A stretch of DNA of 64,000 bases from an uncultured Elusimicrobiales bacterium (GCA_944324645.1 CALUXB010000004.1:61251-125250); one strand, 5' to 3'; counted from the first letter of the stretch, positions 25,768-34,653 are shown. The notes: generated by a model from the letters alone, not told the origin. Program-made: numbers and translations.

Positions 25768-26322
25768 TTACAACGACAATTCATATTGATCGCAGCTACC
25801 AATCACGCAGTTCGTCATATTAGGGGTCGTCAACGTTCCCCCAAAACTACGGCAGACCCGTGCAGCTCTATCATTGTTTAAGCGGGCTTGGCATAAAACT
25901 TGTTTGCTCCACATCGCATTTCCAAAATCATATCCTACGACCAGTGAATTTAAGCGGTCATTTGGGAGTATATACACATAATCGACTGTTACGCACAGGC
26001 GCAAACCATCATCCTGTCTTATACAAGCTCCTGATGGTAGAACTTGTCCCGGGAAGGATACATCCAATTCTTCTATAGATGAGGCATAACTGCCGTTTGC
26101 CATATAATAACGTTCTTGTGCATCTTTAAAAGCACGTGCCAGCGGAATGATTGTGCTATAACGCGCTTTATCTACCGCTGTTTGATATTGAGGTAAAGCA
26201 ACTGCGGCCAATATTCCTATAATCAGCACCACGACCAAAAGTTCAATAAGCGTAAAACCGCCAAAATCACGTTTTACGGGATTTTTAAGACGAAGAATGA
26301 TTTTTTGATAAATTTTGCTCAT
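25768..26322 (-). CDS. Type IV pilin-like protein (pilin 2)
   Basis: Leader [20 protein letters not shown], then [16 protein letters not shown] with cleavage between G and F. The mature protein (about 165 residues) has [22 protein letters not shown] and a C-terminus with six Cys, unlike pilin 1 or 3 beyond the helix. Starts at ATG 26322 by alignment with the other two; the TTG at 26328 is part of the palindrome. No ribosome site. The stop lies 25 nt from the converging lpxI stop. Could be a major or minor pilin or pseudopilin; no pilus assembly genes are nearby. Confidence 0.87.
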   Translation of the reverse strand: MSKIYQKIILRLKNPVKRDFGGFTLIELLVVVLIIGILAAVALPQYQTAVDKARYSTIIPLARAFKDAQERYYMANGSYASSIEELDVSFPGQVLPSGACIRQDDGLRLCVTVDYVYILPNDRLNSLVVGYDFGNAMWSKQVLCQARLNNDRAARVCRSFGGTLTTPNMTNCVIGSCDQYELSL

Positions 26323-26342
26323 AAGCAAAATTTATCAAAAAA
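26301..26342 (-). promoter_or_regulatory. 19-bp palindrome enclosing the pilin 2 start codon
   Basis: Arms TTTTTTGATAAATTTTGCT (26301-26319) and its complement (26324-26342) leave a 4-nt loop holding most of the ATG. One base pair is changed on both arms relative to pilins 1 and 3 (C-G to A-T). Confidence 0.85.
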
Positions 26343-26359
26343 AAAAAAAAATGGGTCAA
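26329..26359 (-). promoter_or_regulatory. Pilin 2 promoter with T15 spacer
   Basis: TTGACC (26359-26354), 19-nt spacer containing fifteen T, TAAATT (26334-26329), 6 nt to ATG. The spacer is 3 nt longer than at pilins 1 and 3, all of it in the T-run. Confidence 0.55.
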
Positions 26360-26368
26360 GCCCATTAT

Positions 26369-26442
26369 AATCGGGCAGGCTCCAGCAATATAAAAACCCG
26401 GCCCCCACCAAACCTTTGCGGTGCGCAAATCGGGCAGGCTCC
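26369..26442. repeat. 15-bp direct repeat upstream of pilin 2
   Basis: AATCGGGCAGGCTCC occurs at 26369-26383 and 26428-26442. Between them lie 44 nt with a CCCGGC element. Possibly a remnant of insertion or duplication; function unknown. Confidence 0.7.
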
Positions 26443-26456
26443 CATTCTATATATAA

Positions 26457-26485
26457 CAAAACCCCGGACGAAATCCGGGGTTTTG
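26457..26485 (-). terminator. Terminator of the GH3-like gene
   Basis: CAAAACCCCGGA-CGAAA-TCCGGGGTTTTG, 18 nt beyond the minus-strand stop. Confidence 0.88.
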
Positions 26486-26502
26486 TATAGTCAACAGAAC
26501 AC

Positions 26503-27447
26503 TTATTTCTTAAATTCTTTGGCCATAGCAAAAGCTTCTTTGGTTTCAAACAGCGGTGCGGTGGACGTAATGACCTTGCTGGTGAACATTTCGTGGTTAG
26601 AAATACTGTGTATCACTTCTTCGGTAATATGGCCTTTGTCAAATTCTTTTTCTACAGCGTCCAGCACCTCTTCGGCGTTTTGCGGGGCCAAAATCATTTC
26701 CACCCCGCAGGCTATCATTTTCAAAGCGGCGGCGGCTTCGTTTTTAATATGGCTCTTAAACAGCGGAGCGCCAATCACACAGCCTTTGTAATTGAGGCGT
26801 TTTTTTAAAAGGCCTCTTACAATTTTCTCCGACATCATAGCCCGGCAGGAAGGGTCTATATTGGCAAACACCATATCAGAAGGCATAATAGCGTCGCAGC
26901 GGCGGAACATATGTTTGTAAGGCACAAACTCCGCATCTTCCATTTGCGCCAACGTTTTTAAAATACCGCTCACCCCCGGGAAATACTTGACGCAATTTAG
27001 CGCCCCGCCGTTGGACACACCCGCCACATAATCCCCCGCCAGCCGCGCCACTGCCATAGGCCCTTCACCAAAAGCCGGGCTTTGGTAGCCAATATCCACC
27101 ACCGGGGCCAATAGCCAGTCTATCCCTACGCTGCGCGCTATGCGCGCGCTGATAAGCCCTTTGCGGTAAGCGCCTTCTGTATTATCGGCCGCGCCCAGTT
27201 CGGCATTAGAAGGCAGAGCCGGGGCATCTTTGATGACTTCGGATAAATCTTCTTCTATATCTGCACAGATTAACAAATGGTCATAAGGGGACGCTTCCCG
27301 CACCGCTTCGGCAAAATGCTTGGTCTGCCGGGCCGTGCCCCCATAAACACAAAAGCCGCCCACGCCGCGCGCGGCGGCTTTTTTGGCGGCAGAAAGCTCA
27401 CTGGTACCAAACCAAAAACCGGGAAAAACTATGCGGGCAGGCTTCAT
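26503..27447 (-). CDS. GH3-fold protein lacking catalytic residues
   Basis: 314 residues resembling the N-terminal TIM barrel of GH3 beta-N-acetylglucosaminidases (NagZ): APVVDIGYQSPAFGEGP, then VKYFPGVSG where NagZ has KHFPGHG, and a late strand CVIGAPLF. In GH3 that strand reads V-x-S/T-D-D-L with the Asp nucleophile; here the expected position (about 227) is Ala. The His-Asp dyad loop is also lost. So the fold appears kept and the hydrolase chemistry lost; a sugar-binding or sensory role is an inference. GGAGG precedes ATG. No signal peptide, so cytoplasmic. Confidence 0.65.
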   Translation of the reverse strand: MKPARIVFPGFWFGTSELSAAKKAAARGVGGFCVYGGTARQTKHFAEAVREASPYDHLLICADIEEDLSEVIKDAPALPSNAELGAADNTEGAYRKGLISARIARSVGIDWLLAPVVDIGYQSPAFGEGPMAVARLAGDYVAGVSNGGALNCVKYFPGVSGILKTLAQMEDAEFVPYKHMFRRCDAIMPSDMVFANIDPSCRAMMSEKIVRGLLKKRLNYKGCVIGAPLFKSHIKNEAAAALKMIACGVEMILAPQNAEEVLDAVEKEFDKGHITEEVIHSISNHEMFTSKVITSTAPLFETKEAFAMAKEFKK

Positions 27448-27478
27448 ATATCCTCCTGACGCAGCCGCCCCGGGCCAG

Positions 27479-28324
27479 CTAATAAAGCACCGAGGGGACT
27501 AAAGCGTCTTCCGTGGCAGACGGCGCCACCGGCTCATATGTGCCATATGGGTCCGGCTGTGTCTGTTCGGGCGGTATATCGGGTTTTATTTCCGGCCGCT
27601 GCGGCGTAAGCAGCCATTGGATCAGCTCCGGCGTTATCCAGCGGTCCAATAAATTATGTCCGGACTGGTCATAAGCGGTGGCAAACACCACTTGCCCTTC
27701 GCCCGAACTTAAAAACGCCACATTGCGCAGCAGGCTGGCTTCCAAAAAAGTTTTCTTGTCATCTGCGGCGGCGGCAATAAACACTTTGCCTTTATAGACC
27801 CGCAGCGCCGGGATAGACAATACGTCGCGGAAATTTGTCACCGGCGTCAGCAAAGCAATCGCCCCAATTGTGGACACCATACTGGCTGCTTTAGCCGCCA
27901 CATTGGCGCCCATACCGGCCCCCACCAGCACGATATCTTCATCAGCAATGCCTTTTTTTTGCAGAAAATTAATCCCTGCTTCTACATCACGCACCATTTT
28001 GTTGTAATCGTTGTCCACGCCTTCTTTGGCAAAGGTTTCATAACTGCCTTTGTTGAGGCTTTGGCCGTGCCCGCGCAGATCTAAGGCCAAATAGCCAAAG
28101 CCGTTATCAGCCAGTTTGCCCGAAAAGGTGGTAAATTCATTCTTACTTTTGCCAATATCGTGCAACAAAACGACCGTCTTTCTTTCTGTTTCCGCCGGCT
28201 GATAAATGGCGGAAATATTCCAGCCGTCCTGCGTAGAAAAAGAAACAGCCGTCCCCTTCACCTGTGCACATACCAGCGGTGAAAGGACAAACAGCAAGAC
28301 GCCTAGTACAAGATATTTTTTCAT
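27479..28324 (-). CDS. Exported alpha/beta-hydrolase-fold protein with altered nucleophile
   Basis: Signal peptide to about residue 20 (PLVCAQ). Hydrolase fold with VVLLHDIGKSKNEF (oxyanion strand), YLALDLRGHGQS, and a late YDQSGHNLLD with the catalytic His. The nucleophile elbow reads GAGMG (135-139) where GxSxG is expected, so the Ser is Gly. Either a pseudo-enzyme or it uses another residue. The C-terminal 40 residues are Pro-rich. Translationally coupled to ndk (4-nt overlap). It lies beside another catalytically degenerate gene. Confidence 0.75.
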   Translation of the reverse strand: MKKYLVLGVLLFVLSPLVCAQVKGTAVSFSTQDGWNISAIYQPAETERKTVVLLHDIGKSKNEFTTFSGKLADNGFGYLALDLRGHGQSLNKGSYETFAKEGVDNDYNKMVRDVEAGINFLQKKGIADEDIVLVGAGMGANVAAKAASMVSTIGAIALLTPVTNFRDVLSIPALRVYKGKVFIAAAADDKKTFLEASLLRNVAFLSSGEGQVVFATAYDQSGHNLLDRWITPELIQWLLTPQRPEIKPDIPPEQTQPDPYGTYEPVAPSATEDALVPSVLY

Positions 28325-28767
28325 AGCAATACTTCTTCGGGTTTAAACCACAGCGCAATTTCCCGCTCCGCTTCCTGCGGCGTGCCGGAAGCGTGCACCG
28401 CATTCTGCATCACCCCGTCTTTAATGCAGCCAAACTGGCCGCGCAGCGTCCAGGGTTCGGCTTTTTCCGGGTTGGTGGCACCCAAAGCGGCGCGCACGCG
28501 CGCTACGGCATTATCCCCGCGCAGCACAAAGGCGTAAATGCGGTGGTCGGGCAAGTGATTATAATCGCCCATCATAAATTTAACTACGCCGTCCACAAAC
28601 GGCGTACCTTTCAAATTGTCGTAATGCTGGCGTAGCAACTCCTCGGTGGCGCGCACCACTTTGGCGCCGGCAATTTCCAGCCCCAACGCCTCAAAGCGGG
28701 AAAGCACCAGCCCCGTCAGGCGTTTTTCAATGGCATCGGGTTTAATTAAAATAAGCGTTCGTTCCAT
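28321..28767 (-). CDS. ndk: Nucleoside diphosphate kinase
   Basis: 148 residues from ATG 28767 with AAAGGAAAA upstream; the open frame extends 61 codons further, which I reject. ERTLILIKPDA and the phospho-His loop QNAVHASG (H125) are present. The usual H-G/A-S-D is HASG here, a mild departure. Equalises nucleoside tri- and diphosphate pools. First gene of the ndk-hydrolase pair. Confidence 0.93.
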   Translation of the reverse strand: MERTLILIKPDAIEKRLTGLVLSRFEALGLEIAGAKVVRATEELLRQHYDNLKGTPFVDGVVKFMMGDYNHLPDHRIYAFVLRGDNAVARVRAALGATNPEKAEPWTLRGQFGCIKDGVMQNAVHASGTPQEAEREIALWFKPEEVLL

Positions 28768-28862
28768 ATGTTTTCCTTTACTAAAACCTATAGGGATATT
28801 ATACCTTAAAAATACCCCGCGCACCCGCATAAACCCGCGTATGCGCCTGCGCGCCCATATGA

Positions 28863-28868
28863 TATAAT
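28863..28868 (+). promoter_or_regulatory. -10 box of the Gfo/Idh-lpxB-rel operon
   Basis: Perfect TATAAT, 26 nt before the ATG at 28895. The -35 region is weak. The intergenic region is shared with the divergent ndk. Confidence 0.5.
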
Positions 28869-28894
28869 AAAATAAATATAGCGAGGTACCCCCT

Positions 28895-29956
28895 ATGGCA
28901 GAGCAAAACACCCTGAAATTCGGCGTCATCGGCGCCGGCAAAATTGGCACTTTTCATACGCGTACATTATCTAAGATGAAAGGCGTATCTTTAATCGGCG
29001 TCTGTGACCCCGATTTAATGCGCGCCCAAAAACTAGCCTGGCAATACAATGCCACGCCCTACTCCAAAATGGAAGAGCTGGTGGGGCAGGTGGATGCCGT
29101 TATCGTGGCGGCCCCGACGCATTTACACCACGAGATCGGTATGTACTGCTTGGAACATGGCGTGCATACCCTGGTGGAAAAACCGATTGCCACCACCTTA
29201 GACCAAGCGCGCGATTTAATTCAAACTGCCAAATTACATAACCTCGTGTTGCAGGTAGGCCATGTGGAACGCTTCAACCCGGCTGTTGTAGAAGCGGTCA
29301 AATACATTGAAAACCCCAAATTTTTGACGATGAACCGCTTGGGGCCCTATGACCCGCGTATGTCTAACATCGGGGTTGTGCTGGACCTGATGATTCACGA
29401 TATTGACTTGCTGCTGACGCTGGTTGACAGCGAAGTAGTAAGCATTGACGCCACGGGGCTGAGCGTTTTCTCCGCACACGAAGATATTGCCAACGTGCGC
29501 ATACGTTTTGCCAACGGAGCTCTGGCCGACTTAACTGCCAGCCGCGCCAGCTTTGAGCGGGCCCGCTTTATGCATTTGTTCCAGCAGGACGCGTATATTT
29601 CCGTAGATTTTATGAATGCGCGGGTAAAGATTTACAAGAAAGAAAAACCCGTCATTGAGTCTATGCAGGATTTGACGGTGCTCTATCCCCCCGTACAAAA
29701 ACAACTGCCCATTACGGCGGAAATTTTGCATTTTATTGACTGCATTCACACCAACAAAACCCCGGCCCCCAGCGGAGAAAAAGGCAGCAAAGCCTTAGAG
29801 CTGGCGCTAAAAATTACCGATAAAATCAACCGCTACGACATTCCCAAAACCGGTCATCTGCACACGCCCAAGCCCTTTCAAGTAGTGCACGACGTGGCCA
29901 AAGCGGCGCAAATTATGTTAGACGAAACGTTGGGCCAGTTTAAACAGGACAAATAA
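28895..29956 (+). CDS. Gfo/Idh/MocA-family oxidoreductase, probably sugar-nucleotide dehydrogenase
   Basis: 353 residues. NAD(P) Rossmann fold GVIGAGKIGTFH, the EKP motif (HTLVEKPIATT), then the C-terminal alpha/beta domain with GHVERFNP and MIHDIDL (catalytic His). It lies 2 nt before lpxB. A member of this family next to lpxI/lpxB is common in LPS loci; GnnA, which oxidises UDP-GlcNAc at C3 for amide-linked lipid A, belongs here. No GnnB-type aminotransferase is adjacent, so the GnnA assignment is only a possibility. Confidence 0.85.
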   Translation: MAEQNTLKFGVIGAGKIGTFHTRTLSKMKGVSLIGVCDPDLMRAQKLAWQYNATPYSKMEELVGQVDAVIVAAPTHLHHEIGMYCLEHGVHTLVEKPIATTLDQARDLIQTAKLHNLVLQVGHVERFNPAVVEAVKYIENPKFLTMNRLGPYDPRMSNIGVVLDLMIHDIDLLLTLVDSEVVSIDATGLSVFSAHEDIANVRIRFANGALADLTASRASFERARFMHLFQQDAYISVDFMNARVKIYKKEKPVIESMQDLTVLYPPVQKQLPITAEILHFIDCIHTNKTPAPSGEKGSKALELALKITDKINRYDIPKTGHLHTPKPFQVVHDVAKAAQIMLDETLGQFKQDK

Positions 29957-29958
29957 TT

Positions 29959-31113
29959 ATGCCGACTATTACCCCCTTGACCAAAAACATTCTGATTGTC
30001 GCCGGAGATGTATCGGGCGATTTGCACGCCTCAGGCCTGATCCGGGAGCTGAAAAAAGCCGACCCGGACGTGCGCATCACCGCCGTGGGCGGCAAACTGA
30101 TGCAAAAGGAAGCGGACGTATTTTTATATGATTTGGCTTCCCAGGGGGCCAGCGGATTTATTGAGCCGCTGAAAAAAATGCCGCTGTGGCTGGAGCTGAT
30201 GAAAAAAATCCGCGCTTATATGGAAACGCAAAATCCCTCGGCGGTCATCGTGGTGGATTTTTACGGATTTAACCATCAGGTATTGGGCATGGCGGCGCAC
30301 CGGGGCATTCCCGCTTATTATTATGTCACGCCACAAGTGTGGGCCAGCCGCCAATACCGCGCCAAACAGCTGGCGCGGCTGACCAGAAAGATGTTTGTCA
30401 TTTATCCGTTTGAAGCTGATTTCCATAAAAAATTTGGCGGAAACGCCGTGTTTTTGGGCAACCCGCTCTTAGACATTATGCCCCAGCCCAGCCCGCATTC
30501 GGCAGATACATCTACCGATAAGAACAAAGCCTGGAAGCTGGGCCTGCTGCCCGGCAGCCGTATGGGGGAAATCAAACGCCTGACCCCGGTTTATTATCAA
30601 GCTTTTAAGCAAGTGCTTAAAGAGTTTCCTAACACTCAGGCCTATTTGTTCCTGTTGCCGGACCGGGACGAAAAAATCATCTTAGATTTGTTAGGTGAAG
30701 CCCCCCACCCGAACTTTCATATTGTCAAAGACAAAAACTACGAACTCAGAAGCCAAATGGACTTCTTGTTGGCCTGCTCCGGCACCGCCACGCTGGAAAA
30801 TGCGCTTTTGGGCGTGCCGATGGTGGTGGCGTACAAACTGTTCTGGCCTACGTACCAGATTGCCAAAATGGTCATTAAAGTGCCTTACATCTCTTTAGTC
30901 AACTTATTGGCGGGCAAGCCGCTGGTTAAAGAACTCATTCAGGGTGACGCTTCCGCCCGCGCATTAGCGGCAGAAACGATGGCTATGTTTCAAAACCCGG
31001 CTAAATTAGCCGCCCAGCGCGCCGAACTGTTAAAGCTGCGCGCCTCTTTGGGCGAAAAAGGCGTAGCCGCCCGCGCCGCCAAAGAAATTTTGGACGACAT
31101 GGTAAAAAAATAG
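29959..31113 (+). CDS. lpxB: Lipid-A-disaccharide synthase LpxB
   Basis: 384 residues, GT19. VAGDVSGDLHASGLI at the start, VTPQVWASRQYRAKQL and GNPLLD in the middle, LLPGSRMGEIKR and the donor-binding CSGTATLENALLGVPMVV near the C-terminus. Joins lipid X and UDP-diacylglucosamine. Operon with Gfo/Idh upstream and rel 3 nt downstream. Confidence 0.95.
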   Translation: MPTITPLTKNILIVAGDVSGDLHASGLIRELKKADPDVRITAVGGKLMQKEADVFLYDLASQGASGFIEPLKKMPLWLELMKKIRAYMETQNPSAVIVVDFYGFNHQVLGMAAHRGIPAYYYVTPQVWASRQYRAKQLARLTRKMFVIYPFEADFHKKFGGNAVFLGNPLLDIMPQPSPHSADTSTDKNKAWKLGLLPGSRMGEIKRLTPVYYQAFKQVLKEFPNTQAYLFLLPDRDEKIILDLLGEAPHPNFHIVKDKNYELRSQMDFLLACSGTATLENALLGVPMVVAYKLFWPTYQIAKMVIKVPYISLVNLLAGKPLVKELIQGDASARALAAETMAMFQNPAKLAAQRAELLKLRASLGEKGVAARAAKEILDDMVKK

Positions 31114-31116
31114 TCT

Positions 31117-32559
31117 ATGCAACTGAGCGAACTGGTAGCCCAATTTAAAGAATACAACCCCAACGCAGACACCGCGATGTTGGAGAAGGCCTACCGCTTT
31201 GCCCAAAATGCCCACAAAGACCAAAAACGCGAAACTGGGGAGCCGTATTTTAACCATTGCTGCGCGGTGGCGCAAATTCTGCTGGATTTTAAAATGGACG
31301 AAGAGACCATTTGTGCCGGGCTGCTGCACGACACGGTGGAGGACACCGGTGTTACCTCTGAAGAATTAAAAAAGGAATTCAACAAAGAAATTGCCCACAT
31401 GGTGCAAGGCGTCACCAAAATCAGCGACCTGAAATTTTCGTCTACCGATGAAGAAACCGTGGAAAACTGGCGCAAAATGCTGGTGGCGGTGGCAGAAGAC
31501 GTGCGCGTTATTTTAATCAAACTCGCTGACCGCACCCACAATATGCGTACGATGGACATTATGCCGCCGGAAAAACAGCAATTTAAATCCTACGAAACCA
31601 TCACCCTCTATGCTCCGTTGGCCCAGCGTTTGGGCATGTTCACTATAAAAACCGAGCTGGAAGATTTGGCATTTAAATATCTCCACCCGGAAGAATTTAA
31701 AGACCTAGTAGAACAGGTGGAAAAACGTACCGCAGACCGCGAAGCCACCTTAAACGCATTTAAAAAATTATTGGAGCCGGCGCTGAAAGAAGAAGGAATA
31801 GATTATCGTCTGCTTTCCCGCGCAAAGAATTACTATTCCATCTACCGCAAAATGCAAAAGCAACATTTAACCTTTGCGGAAATTCAGGACTCTTTGGGTG
31901 TGCGTATTATCACCAAAAATTTATCAGACTGCTACAAGGCGCTTGGGGTGGTGCATTCCCGCTTTAAGCCGCTGGCAGGCACGTTTACCGACTATATTGC
32001 CACCCCCAAATCCAATATGTACCAAAGCATACACACCACCGTGCTGGTGCCCACCGGCGACATTGTCGAAATACAAATCCGCACCGAAGAAATGCACCGC
32101 ACCTGCGAATATGGTATTGCCGCCCACTGGAGATACAAACTGGGCGCGGGCAAAAAAGACAAAAACTTTGACGAAAAAATTAACTGGATACGCCAATGGA
32201 TTGAATGGCAGCGGGATTTGACCGCCCCGCGCGAATTTTTGGAAGGGTTCAAAACAGACATCAATTTACAGCAAGTATTTGTCTTTACCCCGCAGGCAGA
32301 TGTAAAGCCCCTGCCGGAAGGGTCCACCCCCATTGATTTTGCCTACGCCATTCATACCGATATCGGCGACCATTATATGGGCGCCAAAGTAAATAACCGA
32401 ATGGTCAGTATGGACTATGTGTTTAAAACGGGCGACGTGTGTGAAATCATCACCAAGAAAAACGCCGTCCCTAAACGCGACTGGCTGGAATTTGCCAAAA
32501 CCGCCAATGCCCGCAGCCGCATTAAACGTGCGCTGCGCAGCCGGGGGGAGGATATTTGA
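31117..32559 (+). CDS. Short Rel: (p)ppGpp hydrolase/synthetase without C-terminal ACT domain
   Basis: 480 residues. HD hydrolase domain (about 1-190) with H47, HD71-72 in LLHDTVEDTG and KLADRTHNM; synthetase domain (about 215-345) with RAKNYYSIYRKM, DSLGVRII, YIATPKSNMYQSIHT and EIQIRTEEMH; TGS (about 380-445, VFVFTPQADVKPLPEGSTPIDFA). It ends soon after TGS, so the zinc-finger/helical and ACT parts of full Rel (about 700-plus residues) are absent. Both active sites look intact. The stop sits in an overlap with the next gene and I see no downstream remnant. Confidence 0.9.
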   Translation: MQLSELVAQFKEYNPNADTAMLEKAYRFAQNAHKDQKRETGEPYFNHCCAVAQILLDFKMDEETICAGLLHDTVEDTGVTSEELKKEFNKEIAHMVQGVTKISDLKFSSTDEETVENWRKMLVAVAEDVRVILIKLADRTHNMRTMDIMPPEKQQFKSYETITLYAPLAQRLGMFTIKTELEDLAFKYLHPEEFKDLVEQVEKRTADREATLNAFKKLLEPALKEEGIDYRLLSRAKNYYSIYRKMQKQHLTFAEIQDSLGVRIITKNLSDCYKALGVVHSRFKPLAGTFTDYIATPKSNMYQSIHTTVLVPTGDIVEIQIRTEEMHRTCEYGIAAHWRYKLGAGKKDKNFDEKINWIRQWIEWQRDLTAPREFLEGFKTDINLQQVFVFTPQADVKPLPEGSTPIDFAYAIHTDIGDHYMGAKVNNRMVSMDYVFKTGDVCEIITKKNAVPKRDWLEFAKTANARSRIKRALRSRGEDI

Positions 32560-32864
32560 TGACCACTTGCCCGCGCTGCCGCCAAACCATAGAAGAAACC
32601 GATTGCTATTGCCGTTACTGCGGCAAGCCGCTTTTGCCTGGTACAGGCTTTTGGTATGACTATAGCGGCATAGCGCTTTTAACACTCATTGCAGGTCCTT
32701 TCTCTTTAATTACAGTATGGCTCTCCCACAAATTAAGCTTACGTGCCAAATGGTGTTTAACGGCCGCAATTCTTCTTTTTTCTGGCTACGTTATATACAC
32801 ACTATACCGCTCTTTTCTTCTTATGCAAGAAGCCTTCTTATATTTCCTGCCTGCCGGGTTATAA
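32559..32864 (+). CDS. Small zinc-ribbon membrane protein
   Basis: 101 residues from ATG 32559, overlapping the rel stop, with GGGGAGG 7 nt upstream. N-terminal double CxxC ribbon (CPRCRQ and CRYCGK), then two or three transmembrane helices. Zinc-ribbon plus membrane helices is a common unassigned architecture. Transmembrane segments at about 34-57, 63-84 and 85-101. Function unknown. Confidence 0.8.
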   Translation: MTTCPRCRQTIEETDCYCRYCGKPLLPGTGFWYDYSGIALLTLIAGPFSLITVWLSHKLSLRAKWCLTAAILLFSGYVIYTLYRSFLLMQEAFLYFLPAGL

Positions 32865-32935
32865 ATTTTATCCCAATTTCTTCTTTATTTTTTTGTACAA
32901 TATGGAGTACCCTTGTAAATATGAAGGAGAAATAA

Positions 32936-34324
32936 ATGACTGATGAAGAAGTAAAACACAACGTAACCAAACAAGGTCAACCGAAAGCTTTATATATGCT
33001 TTTTATGGTTGAAATGTGGGAACGTTTTAACTATTACGGTATGCGCGCGTTGCTGGCATTGTTTATGATCAGCACCGTCATTGGTTTCAGCAAGGCCACT
33101 TCCAGCAAAATTTACGGTATGTTCACCGCCTTGGTCTATTTGACCCCAGTGCTGGGAGGTTACTTAGCCGACAGATACATCGGCAAACGCCATTCTATTA
33201 CCATCGGCGCCATTCTGATGGCATTGGGGCAGTTTACGCTGGCCTCGTATGAAATCATTTCCCCGGTTGTAGCTTTGGCTACCGGCTTAACGCTGATTGT
33301 TATCGGCAATGGTTTCTTTAAACCGAATATTTCCAGCATCGTAGGCGAACTCTATGAACCCAATGACCCCAGAAGAGACGGCGGTTTTACTATCTTCTAT
33401 ATGGGAATTAACTTGGGTGCCTTCTTTGCTCCGTTTATCTGTGGGTTCTTGGGCGAGCCGCATGATCCTTTGAACGCCTTGGAAGCCTACAAATGGAAAT
33501 ACGGCTTTATGGCTGCAGGTACGGGTATGCTTATTGGTTTAATCTGGTATTTGGTCTCCCAAAACAAATATCTGGGACACATTGGCTTGCACCCTGTCAC
33601 AAAAGGGACTGACTTAGCCAACGACTCTACAGAAAAAGCCCGCGCCGAAGAAGCTAACAAGCCGCTTACTTCTGAAGAGTGGGACAAGATTAAAGCCATC
33701 TTCACCTTTGTGTTCTTTGCTATTTTCTTCTTTGCTTTCTTTGAGCAGGCCGGTACGTCTTTAAACTTCTTTGCTAAAGAAGCTACAGACTTAACCCCGG
33801 TACTTCCTTTCATTGGCGAAGTGACTTTGAAAGCGTCTTACTTCCAGGCAGTGAACCCTATTTTCGTGGTTTTATTTGCGCCCTTGTTTGCCAAATTATG
33901 GATTCGCCTGGGAGATAAAAATCCGAGCATTCCCACCAAATTTGGCTGGGGTTTATTTCTGCAAGGCGTCGGTTTTGCCGCCGTTGTCATTGGTGCCAGC
34001 ATTTACGCCTCCAGCGGCCCCGTAAGCGCCATTTGGTTAGTGATCACCTATATGTTCTGCACAATGGGAGAGCTGTGTCTTTCTCCTGTAGGGCTGTCTA
34101 TGGTATCCAAATTAGCTCCGGCCAAATTTATGTCTATGTTAATGGGCGTTTGGTTAGCTGCCAGCTTCTTTGGCAATTTGTTGGCAGGTTGGCTCGCCAG
34201 CTATTATGAATCCTGGAGTCTTACTACCTTGTTCTCCGTGCCCGCTGTGGGCTCTATGCTGTTTGGTGTGATTATGTGGATTATGGCCCGCAAAATCAAG
34301 CAGTGGATGCACGGCGTACAATAA
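32936..34324 (+). CDS. POT/PTR2-family proton-coupled oligopeptide transporter
   Basis: 462 residues, about 12-14 helices. Signature ERFNYYGMRALL (ExxERFxYYG) in helix 1, GGYLADRYIGKR after helix 2, and FYMGINLGAFFAPFICG in helices 4-5. Imports di- and tripeptides with protons. Strong AAGGAG before ATG and its own terminator; single-gene unit. Fits a peptide-using heterotroph together with the oligopeptide-binding lipoprotein at 61 kb. Confidence 0.92.
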   Translation: MTDEEVKHNVTKQGQPKALYMLFMVEMWERFNYYGMRALLALFMISTVIGFSKATSSKIYGMFTALVYLTPVLGGYLADRYIGKRHSITIGAILMALGQFTLASYEIISPVVALATGLTLIVIGNGFFKPNISSIVGELYEPNDPRRDGGFTIFYMGINLGAFFAPFICGFLGEPHDPLNALEAYKWKYGFMAAGTGMLIGLIWYLVSQNKYLGHIGLHPVTKGTDLANDSTEKARAEEANKPLTSEEWDKIKAIFTFVFFAIFFFAFFEQAGTSLNFFAKEATDLTPVLPFIGEVTLKASYFQAVNPIFVVLFAPLFAKLWIRLGDKNPSIPTKFGWGLFLQGVGFAAVVIGASIYASSGPVSAIWLVITYMFCTMGELCLSPVGLSMVSKLAPAKFMSMLMGVWLAASFFGNLLAGWLASYYESWSLTTLFSVPAVGSMLFGVIMWIMARKIKQWMHGVQ

Positions 34325-34339
34325 GCACTTTCTTTGCAA

Positions 34340-34370
34340 CAAAAACCCCGCTTAGAAGCGGGGTTTTTTA
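34340..34370 (+). terminator. Terminator after the peptide transporter
   Basis: AAAAACCCCGCTT-AG-AAGCGGGGTTTTTT; it can act on both strands. Confidence 0.9.
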
Positions 34371-34653
34371 TGGCATTAGCGTTCCCAAAGTTGTAAAACC
34401 CCGAAAATAAATTTTTCTGCCTGCAGTTAAATACCTCCGCGGCAATACAGCTCCAAATATTGTTACTCTAAGTTTTAACATACGCAGTAAAGCCGTTCCT
34501 TTTAGTTCCGCCTTATCTTTTGGCTTATAGGTTTTTTGATAAACAAACTGTTTTTCCTCTTTAAAAACATAATTTTTTATGATACTATCTATTATAGGCC
34601 GCCTTGGCAAAAGACGGCAAAAGTCTTTTATTTTGTAATATGAGGAAAACATT
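34371..34653. other. Intergenic region before tpiA
   Basis: 283 nt. A minus-strand frame of 94 codons (start 34655, ending at the terminator) uses Lys/Leu/Arg codons plausibly but has no ribosome site and no recognisable family, and its start overlaps tpiA; I do not call it. The last 60 nt are AT-rich and must hold the tpiA promoter. Confidence 0.4.

Noticed and set aside
28768..28950. 61-codon N-terminal extension of ndk
   Set aside because: No similarity to the family, overlaps the next promoter, and a good ribosome site stands before ATG 28767.
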